From assembly GCA_964023275.1 (NCBI GenBank), contig OZ029914.1, positions 35,824,424 to 35,888,423 of the forward strand: a DNA stretch of 64,000 nucleotides, read 5' to 3'. Below the pieces are notes generated by a model. That model had not been told where the DNA came from. It worked only from the letters and a program-made list of their open reading frames with translations, and did not search any database. Below, in pieces: positions 48,301-55,559 of the stretch (position 1 is the first letter of the stretch; the number at the start of each line of letters is the position of its first letter). The stretch is from Norana najaformis. Its lineage: Eukaryota; Annelida; Clitellata; Crassiclitellata; Hormogastridae. The translations under genes were made by a program, and so were the position numbers.

Positions 48301-50467
48301 TCACTAAGATCTTGAAATCAGGAGCAATGATCGAATGATCCTTTCTCAGCACAAGTGAAAACTGTCTAAAGATTTTCAAATGCCACCGACACAGTAAGCG
48401 CATCAGTTAGAGAGAATCTTTCAGACATTCTATAGGGTTTGACATGTTACATTAATGTTCACATAAAAACGTCAACAAAATCACAGTATAGCAATGGGAA
48501 AAACATGACGAACAACAACATAATTTTTGGGTGCCTAATTTGAGTGCACTAGAACCACAGAAGGTATCATATGCTGGGAACGAAAGATAACGAATAAATG
48601 GAAGTTGGGAAAGAAATCGGCAGAAGGTGGGTCAGAGATGGTCAACAAACACCTAACGAGATGGTTCTGACTTGGAAACTTCTGTCCTCTATTGGCCTTC
48701 CACTCTCAAAACCGTGCCAACACCCTTGCTAGGGTGCATATGTGCCAGGGTGCATATGTACCAGGGTGCATATGTGCCAGGGTGCATATGTGCCAGGGTG
48801 TATATGTGCTAGGGTGCATATGTGCCAAGGTCCAATGTGCCAGGGTGCATATGTGCTAGGGCGCATATGTTCTAGGGTGCATATGTGCTAGACACACTGC
48901 AATAAGCAAAGGCATTGTGATATTAATGCCATTGACAACATGGAACAAGAAGTCTCTTTCGTTGGAAAAACAACACAGGTTTCAAAAGAGAGGAAAAAAC
49001 AATTTAAACAATGCCAGAGAAGCAGTGCATAAGATGTATAATTAGAAGCATGAAATGGTGGCTTACCTGCCATACGAGTCAAATTTGATCAGCTGTTGAA
49101 GAGGGTGATGGCTTCCAGAGTCACGTTTAATTATATGACGTTGAATTTTTGAAATGGACAATGTCTCCCAGTATTTCAAAGAGCTTTCTAAATCTCCTAA
49201 ATATTTGGCAACAAACAAACAACAAAAATTTTCTTATTTCTAAGTTTTTCTTTTATAGTAGTATTCTATTTCAACATCTATTGATTTAATTCAGTAAATT
49301 TGTATAATGCTTAAAAGAGCTTCAAGATATCTATCTATTCAGCTTAACATCAGCATTAGAAAGAAGTGCTCATAGCATCCCCAGTGGTGGAAATAACTAC
49401 AGACGTGAAGGGGCAGTTTGCAACCTTCTCATGGCACCCCTCTTGGTTATATCCCTCAGACCAGACCTGTGCATCGTGGACTGCCAGAATGTGGCACCCT
49501 CTGGAAATGCTCTTGACCCCCACTCCATGCAAGCAATCCTGGAGCCGCCACTGAGCATCCGTTTGTGACATAACTTGAACACAGAACGACTACAAAAGAA
49601 GAAGTTTTCAGTCTATGTATTGAGCTCTGCTACGGTCAGTTGGGAATTCAGTTGGGATGCACAGATAATCACAGTTTGAGACTGGTAATTGATGGTTTTA
49701 GTGTCCCAAAGTAATAACTTTATTATCCATATCATTTGTGCATTCCAAATTCACGGCATCGGTGAAGAACACAGGGTCTTCAGTGGGACTGAATGGAAGA
49801 GTCTGAAGTGTTTTCTGGTATAGGTTTCTGATTGACCAGCGGCTACACTCATAAGCTTATTCTTCAGCACATTCTGCTGAGTGTGCATATGATCTCCGAT
49901 GGATGTACAGTACATGCAATCATCAGTTTAATAATTTGGGATGCTTAAATGATAACTTACTGCTACAGGATTGTGCCAGATCAAACTTGGGTTCATGGGA
50001 TAACCCAATTATTACTTTGAAGCAGCCTAGCAGGGTAATGCAAACAAACTGGAATGCATGACGACTAATTCTAACATCTGCGAATACAAACAGAAACTTT
50101 TAAATCTGACAAACTTTAAGTATACTTTTCATATACTTTTCCTAAACTTTTCCGCGTCTCAGATTCAGATTTACTGACCTTGCGCGCGTTATAGGTGCTT
50201 TTAATAAATAAATAAACACAGGTGCCGTAATAGATATAAAAATTCACAAAAAGCGGCTTTTGAATTTGTATACAAACAAAAAACTTTCATACCACAGTAA
50301 TAAAATTTGACGCCTCGAACTATTTCTAGGGCAAGCTTACTCAGAAAACTCAGTAACTCGGATCTTGTTCTGGAACGTGACCATCAAAGTGCGCACTACT
50401 CACCATCAACGAGATGCACAGCAGAAAGGATAAAATAAACAACGGCGAAAATTAAGTAACTATACAT
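26806..50467 (-). CDS. ADAM17: ADAM17-like metalloprotease gene A, complete, 25 exons
   Basis: ADAM17/TACE-type sheddase. Minus-strand coding exons: 50467-50404, 49196-49067, 48365-48235, 47450-47359, 46078-45996, 45278-45181, 44886-44759, 43792-43706, 42027-41950, 40395-40251, 38934-38845, 37802-37797, 37569-37451, 36598-36532, 35304-35172, 34303-34181, 33834-33772, 33050-32977, 32236-32115, 31622-31544, 30799-30711, 30298-30215, 28620-28381, 27915-27865, 26844-26806. Total 2415 nt: 804 residues plus stop, with every junction in phase. Layout: signal peptide 1-21, prodomain to about 205 with CGY cysteine near 170 and RSRR furin site, catalytic domain with [12 protein letters not shown] (His375, Glu376, His379, His385) and YLMY Met-turn, disintegrin CGNYIV, membrane-proximal CKYCC, CANDIS-like helix, transmembrane about 645-667, tail of about 137. 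One GC-AG intron (after exon 10). The start is the only ATG leading straight into a signal peptide. Confidence 0.93.
27358..27470. repeat. Microsatellite (ATT)n
   Basis: Long ATT/TTA run with an AGT stretch; the minus-strand Ile/Asn ORF over it is not a gene. Confidence 0.9.
27865..27915 (-). CDS. ADAM17: Gene A exon 24: cytoplasmic tail
   Basis: 51 nt, [17 protein letters not shown], a short predicted amphipathic/coiled-coil helix. Acceptor GTTCCAG, donor GTAAAC. Confidence 0.75.
28381..28620 (-). CDS. ADAM17: Gene A exon 23: Ala/Gly/Asp/Val-rich tail
   Basis: 240 nt, 80 residues, phase 0 to 0. Starts [14 protein letters not shown] and ends [14 protein letters not shown]. The middle is low-complexity and acidic ([20 protein letters not shown]). 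Acceptor TTCTTTCTAG, donor GTAAGT. No counterpart sequence in human ADAM17 or gene B. Confidence 0.85.
28820..28866. repeat. 17-bp tandem repeat, 3 copies
   Basis: AGAAAGTCTAGCTACRT three times, in the intron before exon 23. Confidence 0.85.
29487..29550. repeat. 24-bp tandem repeat, about 2.5 copies
   Basis: ATGTTATGTTACACTTAAAC repeated, intronic. Confidence 0.8.
30215..30298 (-). CDS. ADAM17: Gene A exon 22: juxtamembrane cytoplasmic segment
   Basis: 84 nt, 28 residues: [11 protein letters not shown] then [17 protein letters not shown]. Basic and acidic residues directly after the membrane. Acceptor TAGCTTTCAG, donor GTAAGT. Confidence 0.85.
30711..30799 (-). CDS. ADAM17: Gene A exon 21: transmembrane segment
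   Basis: 89 nt as in B. KFMRNNIV followed by a hydrophobic run ending CVICYL. Its first 22 coding bases and its acceptor (TGTTTTAG) lie inside a 63-64 bp tandem repeat. I chose the acceptor nearest the exon because it gives the same length as gene B. Donor GTATGT. Confidence 0.9.
30776..30992. repeat. 63-64 bp tandem repeat containing a splice acceptor
   Basis: Three near-identical units plus a diverged partial one. Each carries the TM exon's acceptor and first exon bases; possible exon starts fall at 30799, 30863, 30926 and 30990. Confidence 0.9.
31544..31622 (-). CDS. ADAM17: Gene A exon 20: CANDIS-like juxtamembrane helix
   Basis: 79 nt as in [20 protein letters not shown], cf. human GKCEKRVQDVIERFWDFID, which binds substrate in the stalk of ADAM17. 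Donor GTAAGT. Confidence 0.9.
32115..32236 (-). CDS. ADAM17: Gene A exon 19: membrane-proximal domain
   Basis: 122 nt. [17 protein letters not shown] and [11 protein letters not shown]; human SCKVCCRDLSGRCVPY and KPCTVGFCDMN. Acceptor ACAGTGGAAG, donor GTAAGT. Confidence 0.93.
32977..33050 (-). CDS. ADAM17: Gene A exon 18: disintegrin/membrane-proximal junction
   Basis: 74 nt as in [19 protein letters not shown] then SCTCDA. Donor GTATTT. Confidence 0.88.
33110..33190. repeat. Microsatellite (ATGT)n
   Basis: Tetranucleotide run just before exon 18; gives spurious Met/Tyr/Val ORFs. Confidence 0.88.
33478..33752 (+). mobile_element. LINE-tail-like repeat (family R5)
   Basis: TTTGGTCTCATCTGTACCTGG..CTGATCTCTT..GCTCTGT..CATACTTCC matches 40563-40665. 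Ends in (ATTAC)n 20 bases from gene A exon 17, opposite in strand to the gene. Confidence 0.65.
33772..33834 (-). CDS. ADAM17: Gene A exon 17: disintegrin domain
   Basis: 63 nt as in [21 protein letters not shown]. Acceptor CTTTGCCAAG, donor GTAAGT. Confidence 0.85.
34181..34303 (-). CDS. ADAM17: Gene A exon 16: disintegrin domain
   Basis: 123 nt. [19 protein letters not shown], human CSDRNSPCCKNCQ. The donor is placed at AA|GTACTG for phase 2, homologous to gene B. Confidence 0.85.
34988..35085. repeat. 18-bp tandem repeat, about 5 copies
   Basis: AAACATCTTAACTAAAAG, decaying at the right end. Lies close downstream of exon 15. Confidence 0.85.
35172..35304 (-). CDS. ADAM17: Gene A exon 15: disintegrin core
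   Basis: 133 nt. [16 protein letters not shown] and [15 protein letters not shown]; human VCGNSRVDEGEECDPG..TCCNSDCTLKEGVQC. Intact donor AG|GTAAGT, unlike gene B. Confidence 0.93.
36361..36468. repeat. 27-bp minisatellite, about 4 copies
   Basis: GATCATCTGTGTTACAATGATCACACT repeated; the MISVIIVTQ repeat ORF on the minus strand comes from it. Confidence 0.88.
36532..36598 (-). CDS. ADAM17: Gene A exon 14: end of catalytic domain
   Basis: 67 nt. [19 protein letters not shown] then CFQ; human [22 protein letters not shown]. Acceptor GATTGCAG, donor GTAAGA. Confidence 0.88.
36805..36915 (+). mobile_element. LINE/SINE tail remnant
   Basis: GTGCCAGTCCCAAGCCTGG and GATAAAGGAGGAGG, followed by (ACT)n; a related GTGCCAGTCCCAAACCTGG piece is at 23.49 kb. 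Confidence 0.5.
37451..37569 (-). CDS. ADAM17: Gene A exon 13: zinc site second half and Met-turn
   Basis: 119 nt. (G)[18 protein letters not shown] and [14 protein letters not shown]; human [31 protein letters not shown]. In-frame stop just upstream of the acceptor excludes an extended exon. Donor GTTGGT. Confidence 0.93.
37797..37802 (-). CDS. ADAM17: Gene A exon 12: 6-nt microexon with catalytic Glu
   Basis: Minus strand reads TCTTGTTGCTTTGCAG|AGATGG|GTATGT: strong acceptor, consensus donor. It joins CAT G to GT CAC as CAT GAG ATG GGT CAC = H-E-M-G-H (His375, Glu376, His379). The intron to exon 13 is 227 nt. The paralog has the same device with AACTTG. Confidence 0.87.
37965..38095 (-). 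mobile_element. LINE tail copy (family T1), minus
   Basis: Reverse complement of the 25.2 kb tail: GTAACTGTAAACTC.. then AACAGGCGCTCAGTCAAAAC and AAAATCGATAGGC. Confidence 0.8.
38845..38934 (-). CDS. ADAM17: Gene A exon 11: catalytic domain up to first zinc His
   Basis: 90 nt. [18 protein letters not shown] then [11 protein letters not shown]. Ends CAT G before donor GTAACT. Confidence 0.88.
39455..39745 (-). mobile_element. LINE C-terminus and tail (family T1), minus
   Basis: Same tail plus the last ORF2 stretch (reverse of CTGTGCAGAGACTGCAAGGG etc.). Longest T1 fragment within gene A; nearly identical in layout to 59.95-60.25 kb. Confidence 0.8.
40251..40395 (-). CDS. ADAM17: Gene A exon 10: catalytic domain, GC donor
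   Basis: 145 nt, identical in length to [32 protein letters not shown]. The donor is G|GCAAGT, a GC-AG intron. The length match with B (GTAAGT) fixes the position. Confidence 0.92.
40563..40665 (+). mobile_element. R5 repeat fragment
   Basis: Similar to 33478-33600 (TTTGGTCATCATTTGTATCTGG, CTGATCTCTTAGCTCTGT, AATACTTCCA). Confidence 0.55.
40785..40892. repeat. About 40-bp tandem repeat, 3 copies
   Basis: GTTCTGTTATCAGGCTATAT followed by TTTTATTCCAAATGCAAT repeated; generates a repetitive plus-strand ORF that is not a gene. Confidence 0.88.
41373..41864 (-). mobile_element. RTE-like LINE C-terminal fragment
   Basis: Minus-strand frames give [55 protein letters not shown] and [13 protein letters not shown], the post-RT region typical of RTE/BovB-type LINEs. 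The pieces lie in different frames, so at least two frameshifts have occurred; an old insertion in the exon 9-10 intron of gene A. Confidence 0.85.
41950..42027 (-). CDS. ADAM17: Gene A exon 9: catalytic domain
   Basis: 78 nt as in [20 protein letters not shown] then ETLDLLA; human IRILKSPQEV. Acceptor ATCTTGCAG, donor GTAAGT. Confidence 0.88.
42376..42600 (-). mobile_element. LINE 3'-end fragment, minus
   Basis: Minus strand reads [17 protein letters not shown]-like, then GCGCTGTAC..GGCGCTATATAAATTG and (TTA)n: the usual CR1/L2-type C-terminus with tail. Confidence 0.65.
43302..43508 (-). mobile_element. tRNA-derived SINE, minus
   Basis: The head (43508-43442) has an A-box-like GTGGTGTAGTGGTATGGTCG and a B box GGTCGCGGGTTCGAAT, with CTCGTAA in the anticodon-loop position (Thr-like CGT). 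The body runs to an (ATC)n end at 43302. Not a tRNA gene: the acceptor-stem ends do not pair convincingly and it continues into a body. Confidence 0.8.
43512..43665 (+). repeat. Inverted repeat, left arm
   Basis: GGGCCTACATGCCACGATGAT .. GGGAAATGTGGTGACACATGG .. TTTGGCCCTATACTCTGCAAG. Opposite-strand partner at 44448-44590. Abuts the SINE. Confidence 0.75.
43706..43792 (-). CDS. ADAM17: Gene A exon 8: catalytic domain
   Basis: 87 nt as in [19 protein letters not shown], then GFGFEVKK. Acceptor CTGTTTCAG, donor GTGATG. Confidence 0.9.
44448..44590 (-). repeat. Inverted repeat, right arm
   Basis: Reverse complement of 43512-43665: on the minus strand the frame reads [22 protein letters not shown] against [22 protein letters not shown] in the left arm. 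Confidence 0.75.
44759..44886 (-). CDS. ADAM17: Gene A exon 7: furin site and start of catalytic domain
   Basis: 128 nt as in [17 protein letters not shown] then [17 protein letters not shown]. Cleavage after RSRR would release the prodomain. Donor GTAAGT. Confidence 0.92.
45181..45278 (-). CDS. ADAM17: Gene A exon 6: cysteine-switch exon of prodomain
   Basis: 98 nt. (S)[15 protein letters not shown], human KVCGYLKVDNEELL. Acceptor ATATTTTCAG; donor A|GTACCA chosen by phase. Confidence 0.82.
45330..45400. repeat. Microsatellite (ATT)n(ATC)n
   Basis: Triplet runs at the 3' end of the minus-strand LINE fragment next to it. Confidence 0.88.
45401..45880 (-). mobile_element. LINE ORF2 C-terminal fragment, minus
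   Basis: [20 protein letters not shown] then [15 protein letters not shown] and stop: the usual CR1/L2-type C-terminus, ending in the triplet microsatellite. Upstream part is out of frame. Confidence 0.8.
45996..46078 (-). CDS. ADAM17: Gene A exon 5: prodomain
   Basis: 83 nt as in [21 protein letters not shown] then DLRWDNT. Acceptor GTCTTCTTCAG, donor GTAAAA. Confidence 0.9.
47359..47450 (-). CDS. ADAM17: Gene A exon 4: prodomain
   Basis: 92 nt as in [21 protein letters not shown]; human GEPDSRVLAHIRDDDVIIR. Donor GTAAGC. Confidence 0.92.
48235..48365 (-). CDS. ADAM17: Gene A exon 3: prodomain
   Basis: 131 nt as in [21 protein letters not shown] and [11 protein letters not shown]. Acceptor AATCTTTAG, donor GTTGGT (weak). 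Confidence 0.9.
48730..48892. repeat. 16-bp minisatellite, about 10 copies
   Basis: CAGGGTGCATATGTGC with few substitutions, in the exon 2-3 intron of gene A. Confidence 0.92.
49067..49196 (-). CDS. ADAM17: Gene A exon 2: N-terminal prodomain
   Basis: 130 nt as in B. (G)[20 protein letters not shown], ends FDSYGR. Acceptor AAATATTTAG, donor GTAAGC. Confidence 0.9.
49586..49718 (+). repeat. Dispersed repeat, copy 1
   Basis: ACTACAAAAGAAGAAGTTTTC..GGTCAGTTGGGAATT..TTTTAGTGTCCCAAAGTA, repeated at 57129-57248. Confidence 0.85.
50404..50467 (-). CDS. ADAM17: Gene A exon 1: signal peptide
   Basis: 64 nt, [19 protein letters not shown] then VDG across the junction. Short N-region, hydrophobic core of about 15, small residues before the prodomain. 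Donor G|GTGAGT, phase 1, joining exon 2. No TATA box recognised upstream. Confidence 0.85.
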
Positions 50468-51529
50468 TCTGCCGATCCCAAAAAAGAAAGCAATTCCTTG
50501 ACAGTTGCAAACGATAGTTTAAAACCTGAAATTATTTAGGAAAGTTTTCAAACTAATTTCATCAACTTTCGTAAAATTTCTATTCGACGAAGCGTCTATC
50601 AAATAGACATCATGCATATTAATATTCAAGATGTCTATGGTCTTTCAGCTACAACACGGACCTATAGATGGGTTGATACCATACTGAATGACGTACCCAA
50701 AACTTAGTATGATACCGCGAAATTCAGGAAAACCGAAACCGACGCCAAAATTGGTATTCAGCAAACCGAGAAATACCGAAAACCGAAGAGAAAACGAAAA
50801 ACCGTGAAGTCGATATACCCAGAATGCATGCATCAAAATGCTAGTTTCTTTTACGTATAGGTCTATTATTTTTGTTCACTGACCATACTTCAACATTTAT
50901 GAGGTCGTATTTGTAAATTCCAGCCACATATGTGGCTAGTGAGATCGCCGTCTTCCTGGATTTTTACTTGGAACTGAACCAGTGAACCAAAGTGACTTTT
51001 GAGCCACACTTTTTTAGGTAATAGCCTAAATATAGTCAGGGCCATAGAATTTTAGCCTGGCATGCAAACTAGCATAAATTAGGCTAAACAACTGATGGGA
51101 AAAATAAATTATGCATTGCAATGTTACATAAGGCGCTTAAACTCTATGCCTTTGCGCCTATACTAACTGCCTAACAACGCTAACTGGATGGGAATAATAA
51201 TTAGCAGCTTCTAATGCGCCGGTGTCTAATGCACAAGGCATCAACCGATGGCGAGAATCATAGTTACGCTTATTGTTTTATTTGAATAGGCAGTGAATAG
51301 GCAGTTGCCCATCGATGACCGTCCTTTTCAACATTGCGCAATTTGGGCCTACATTATAATCTCTTTACCTCTTTGAAACTTTGGTTTTCTTGCGTCTGTT
51401 CAGTTGGGAGGATTGCTCGCAGCACTCGTAATTAAGCAAGTGATCGTAGTAAATGTGCATTCAGTTTAGGCAGAGGCCCTAATATCTGACTCAACAATGT
51501 CATTTTCTAGCTAGGCTAAGGCCATATGC
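50468..51529. other. Upstream flank of gene A
   Basis: Expected to hold 5' UTR and promoter of gene A. AT-rich, not CpG-dense; an A/C-rich stretch with repeated ACCGAAA near 50.75 kb. No gene seen. Confidence 0.5.
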
Positions 51530-51838
51530 AAACCAATTCATTTTCACTTTCGTAGAATCAGATTTCACATTGACATACGCCTCAAATTGTCTTGGTTTCA
51601 CTAGCAACTGCCCTGGTTTCTAGTCGGCATGGAAACCAATTCATTTTCACTTTCGTAGAATCAGATCTCACATTGGCATATGCCTCAAATTGTTTTGGTT
51701 TCACTAGCAACTGCCCTGGTTTCTAGTCGGCATGGAAAACAATTCATTTTCACTTTCGTAGAATCAGATCTCACATTGGCATATGCCTCAAATTGTTTTG
51801 GTTTCACTAGCAACTGCCCTGGTTTCTAGTCGGCTTGA
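51530..51838. repeat. 103-bp tandem triplication
   Basis: Three exact-length units starting at 51530, 51633 and 51736 (AAACCAATTCATTTTCACTT..); units 2 and 3 are almost identical, unit 1 slightly diverged. Confidence 0.95.
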
Positions 51839-51954
51839 TTACTTCTCCCTGACATCGCTAAGAGGATTTAGGCCTACACAAACTAAATATGATTCATAAT
51901 GATCTTGCCAGATCCATAGCATAGACTAATAAATAGCAGCATAAATTACGCCCA

Positions 51955-52435
51955 TATAGCATTCGCTACGCTGGCTGCCTATCGAGCAAAGAATCCAGTT
52001 TTTAGACCCTGTTTAATAATTAACATTGTAGGCTATCACATTTAAATGAGCCAACCTATCTCCGCTCTTTGAGCACTTCTCATACAAAATATATTCCATT
52101 GGATTAAGGGATGCTTGATTCTTGTGACTTGCATCGGATCAGTGATGGGTTCTTGGGCTTTCTCGGTGGGTCGTCTAACACTTGTTTAGATTTCACTGCC
52201 CATTTTTATGTGTTCTGTCAGTTCTTTTATGTAATTCAAGTCTAAACTTAAGACTCATCTGTTTCAGCTTGCTTACCCACCGTAGCCTGACTCTTGGCTT
52301 CACTGACCTATTCGATTTTGACAGGGCTTCTCCAACGGATTACGATTTTGGTAATGGTTTCACCTGAAGCGGCCATCGACTGCTGCCTTGAGCATTATGA
52401 TAACAACATAATAGAAGTCACTATATTAGGCTAGA
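51955..52435 (+). mobile_element. LINE 3'-end fragment (family R3)
   Basis: GCTGGCTGCCTATCGAGCAAA (RT C-terminal L-P-I-E-Q-R region), then TTCTTGGGCTTTCTCGGTGG and the AATAGAAGTCACTATATTAGG end, as at 4.2 and 15.8 kb. Confidence 0.7.
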
Positions 52436-52439
52436 TCAC

Positions 52440-53039
52440 TAGGGTTTTTTGGAGATAGCGAATGGAACTGGTTTCCGAGCCGTGTGGTCTGATCCCATGG
52501 TCATCAGCGTTTTCCTTTCTTCTCCTTTGGGTAAACGTTTCGATATGTCTATTTAGTCTATAAGTTTTACTTAAGCTTCTGGAAGTCACAGTTATGACTT
52601 ATTTTCAGTTTCATAGAGCACGATGGTGATTCACTTTCTTAGTTTCTTTTTAGCTAAGTTTTAGTTGAGACTTTCTTTTTAGTTCAGTTGTAGCCTACCT
52701 AATATTTGTTAAACATTTTTGTCGCCACATGCATCGTTTTGCAATAGGCGGCTTTAATTTAGCTGGGCAGCCTGGGCTAAGGTCCCTTTTGGGTCCACCA
52801 TTTGTATTCCAATCTATAATCTATATGCATAGACCGTAGATTTTAAAAGGAAGTTAGAGGCAGTTAGTTGTTGCAGAATATTAACTGCATTGTTTTGACA
52901 CACGAGAAAAGTCTTCAGGATCCCTTTAAACGCAGGTTAATTTTTTCTAAGTTTATGTCAATAAAACGCATGTTAAATTTTATATCTTCATGTTAATATC
53001 TTCCAGTTCATTAATGGAGGCGTATTTATATCTCGCTGC
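52440..53039. other. Unassigned AT-rich stretch
   Basis: No coding signal, repeat family or RNA gene recognised. Confidence 0.5.
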
Positions 53040-53108
53040 AGGAGACATTGAAGAGAGTTCTTCTGTTGAAGAGAGTTCTTCTGTTGAAGAGAATTCTCTT
53101 CTGTTGAG
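53040..53108. repeat. 21-bp tandem repeat, 3 copies
   Basis: GAAGAGAGTTCTTCTGTT repeated; units can also fold on themselves (GAAGA/TCTTC). Confidence 0.85.
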
Positions 53109-53519
53109 AAGGCAAAACAAGAGCTGTTCAGAAGTGGGCGTGGCCTAAATAGAACTTGTGTATCGGGTTTTTTGGTGCAACATCTTCAGAATTCAGTAGA
53201 TAAGCGTATCTTCTGATTACGGCAGAGGCCCAAAACAGTTATCGGCGTCGGCTACTTAGCATCGCTCATATAATTTCAAATCCAAGTTGATGGGTTCAGT
53301 CTTTGGCAACACAATATATAGTGCAGGGTGAGTCATGGCCCGAGGGCAGGTTCAGCGGCCTCTTGAGCTGCCCAGTTCTCGCTATAGGTGAAAAGACTCC
53401 GTGCTTCGGCCTGAACTTTGTCCTTGCTCCAAGAAAGTCCGCCGTTCTAAGACCGGTGCAGTTACGCAACGCGGTTAATGGCAAGTAGGCTAGAGTTCTG
53501 CCATCAGTATTTATTATGC

Positions 53520-53915
53520 CCTATATTCACATACACACAGAATAATTATATCATCTACTTGTACTGTGCTACTTTACACACACACACACATGGCTTTTTA
53601 TGTAGCGCCTTTATAACCTCACTAGAGCCTTAAAGCTCTGACATGAGAACGTATATGTCCTATATTCACAAACACACAGAATAGTTATATCATATACTTG
53701 TAATGTGCCGCTTTACAAATATTATATATATAGCTCTTTATGTAGCGCCTTTATAACCTCACTAGGGCCTTAAAGCTCTGCCATCAGTGTGTATTACGCC
53801 CTATATTTACATACACACTGAAGAATAATTATATTATACACTTATAATGCGCTACTTTACAAATATATATGGCTCTTTATATAGCGCATTTATAACCTCA
53901 CTAGAGCCCTAAACA
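53520..53915. repeat. About 130-bp tandem repeat, 3 copies
   Basis: Each unit has a TATATTCACATACACAC-like start, an ACTTTACA block and a TTATGTAGCGCCTTTATAAC..CTCACTAG.GCC end. Confidence 0.88.
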
Positions 53916-54044
53916 TTGCCATCTAACAGATCTATAGACTATCTATTGGTGCGTCTTCAGATAGAGACTGAAAATGTCTCTTGAGCTGTCTGGGGCAAAC
54001 AGTATGCATTTCAAGTGGATTTATACATATATATATGCACGTAT

Positions 54045-54430
54045 ATACAGTGGATATATACTTTGGATTTACATATATGTATATATTCAGTGGATTTATA
54101 TATATGTATATATTCAGTGGATTTATATATATGTATATATTCAGTGGATTTATATATATGTATATATTCAGTGGATTTAGATATATGTATATATTCAGTG
54201 GATTTAGATATATGTATATATTCAGTGGATTTATATATATATGTATATATTCAGTGGATTTATATATATATATGTATATATTCAGTGGATTTATATATAT
54301 GTATATATTCAGTGGATTTACATATATGTATATATTCAGTGGATTTACATATATGTATATATTCAGTGGATTTACATATATGTATATATTCAGTGGATTT
54401 ATATATATATGTATATATTTAGTGGTATTT
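54045..54430. repeat. 27-bp minisatellite, about 13 copies
   Basis: TTCAGTGGATTTATATATATG then TATATA. The unit is a multiple of three and stop-free in all plus frames, giving four overlapping spurious ORFs (..YMYIFSGF..). Confidence 0.95.
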
Positions 54431-54459
54431 ATCTATGTATATATATATATATTTATATA

Positions 54460-55325
54460 GGCCATATTGGAGACGTATCCGATCTGTTGGCTAAATGTAG
54501 GGACCATTATGTAGGTTAGCAGACCACAGATAGTAGGCCAACCCAGAAGCCACCTCGTTGAATTAGTAGGTATGTTATTTCGTGTCTCTCTTTCTGTCAG
54601 ACAGTATGTGTTGCTGTCCCTCTGTATTACAGAAATTTTTTAAAGCTTGTAATCCAAGAACTTCTATAGCGCCACTATACTAAAGCTCATGGCATAAATT
54701 GGTGGTTGCTGCTAAGCAAAACCGGCGAGCCTGTCAGATTCCAGGGCGAGTCTTTATACGGGCAGAGTGTAATGTGCATTGTAATACATAATTTATGTAA
54801 CGCCACTTAAAGATATCTACCCCGAGGCGATCCCAGCTGAGTCCCGGCGAGAACGGTTTTCACGGTTTTCAAGTTGAGCGAGAAGGTGCCAGTATCACCT
54901 GTGCGAATCAAAAGGCGCCGATCAAGAGAAAGATCAGTCCAGACAGATGGTGCCACGAACAAAACGGCACACTGTTACGTGGTAGAAGTTCGAGCAAAGC
55001 AGACAAGCCGTTCATCTCTGGCCACGGAATATATAGACTCTACATAAACATTATTATGTAGCTCTATACTCCGCAGATAGGCCTACAGTACCGAATGTAA
55101 ACCTGATGTTGCATTGCGATTCGTATAGCGCCTTTGTATGTTTTAGAAGCGCGTAATATTGATATGCTATAAGCATGTTCTTTGTTTTTATGTAGGCGTT
55201 CCATAACAACGGGGATGTGTTCCTAGGAATAAGTAATTAGAGCATTAGTTAGCTGACAAAAAGTAATTACATTAAGTGCAAGTGACTCGCGACACTGTTA
55301 GTTATATGCGAAGAATGTATTTTAT
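54460..55325. other. Unassigned stretch
   Basis: Mixed composition with several GCGCC/ATAGCGCC tail-like words (54.67, 54.8, 55.13 kb) suggesting decayed LINE/SINE ends; no gene seen. Confidence 0.45.
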
Positions 55326-55329
55326 TTTA

Positions 55330-55512
55330 TTTTATATGGGCACTTTATCGTCTCGGCTCTTACAGCCTGGGCTCACTGCGACCACACAATAGAACATCGA
55401 TGGCGCCGAGTAATTGTGAGTGAAGGATTAAGGTCCCCAACCGTGTCAAGGGAGGCTCGAACCCGACTTCTCAGCGTTGCAAGCCGAGCACTCTAACTAG
55501 TCGGCTACCATG
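55330..55512 (-). mobile_element. tRNA-derived SINE, copy 1, minus
   Basis: Minus strand: CATGGTAGCCGACTAGTTAG (A-box region), GTCGGGTTCGAGCC (B box), then ACGGTTGGGGACCTTAATCC body and A-rich end. Same family at 58.4 and 61.3 kb. Confidence 0.8.
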
Positions 55513-55559
55513 TATGTATGTTTGTGCAAGTAAGTAAGTAAGTATTTATGTATGTATGT

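Noticed and set aside
53981-54519. Overlapping repetitive ORFs (YMYIFSGF repeats)
   Set aside because: Produced by a 27-bp AT-rich minisatellite open in every plus frame.
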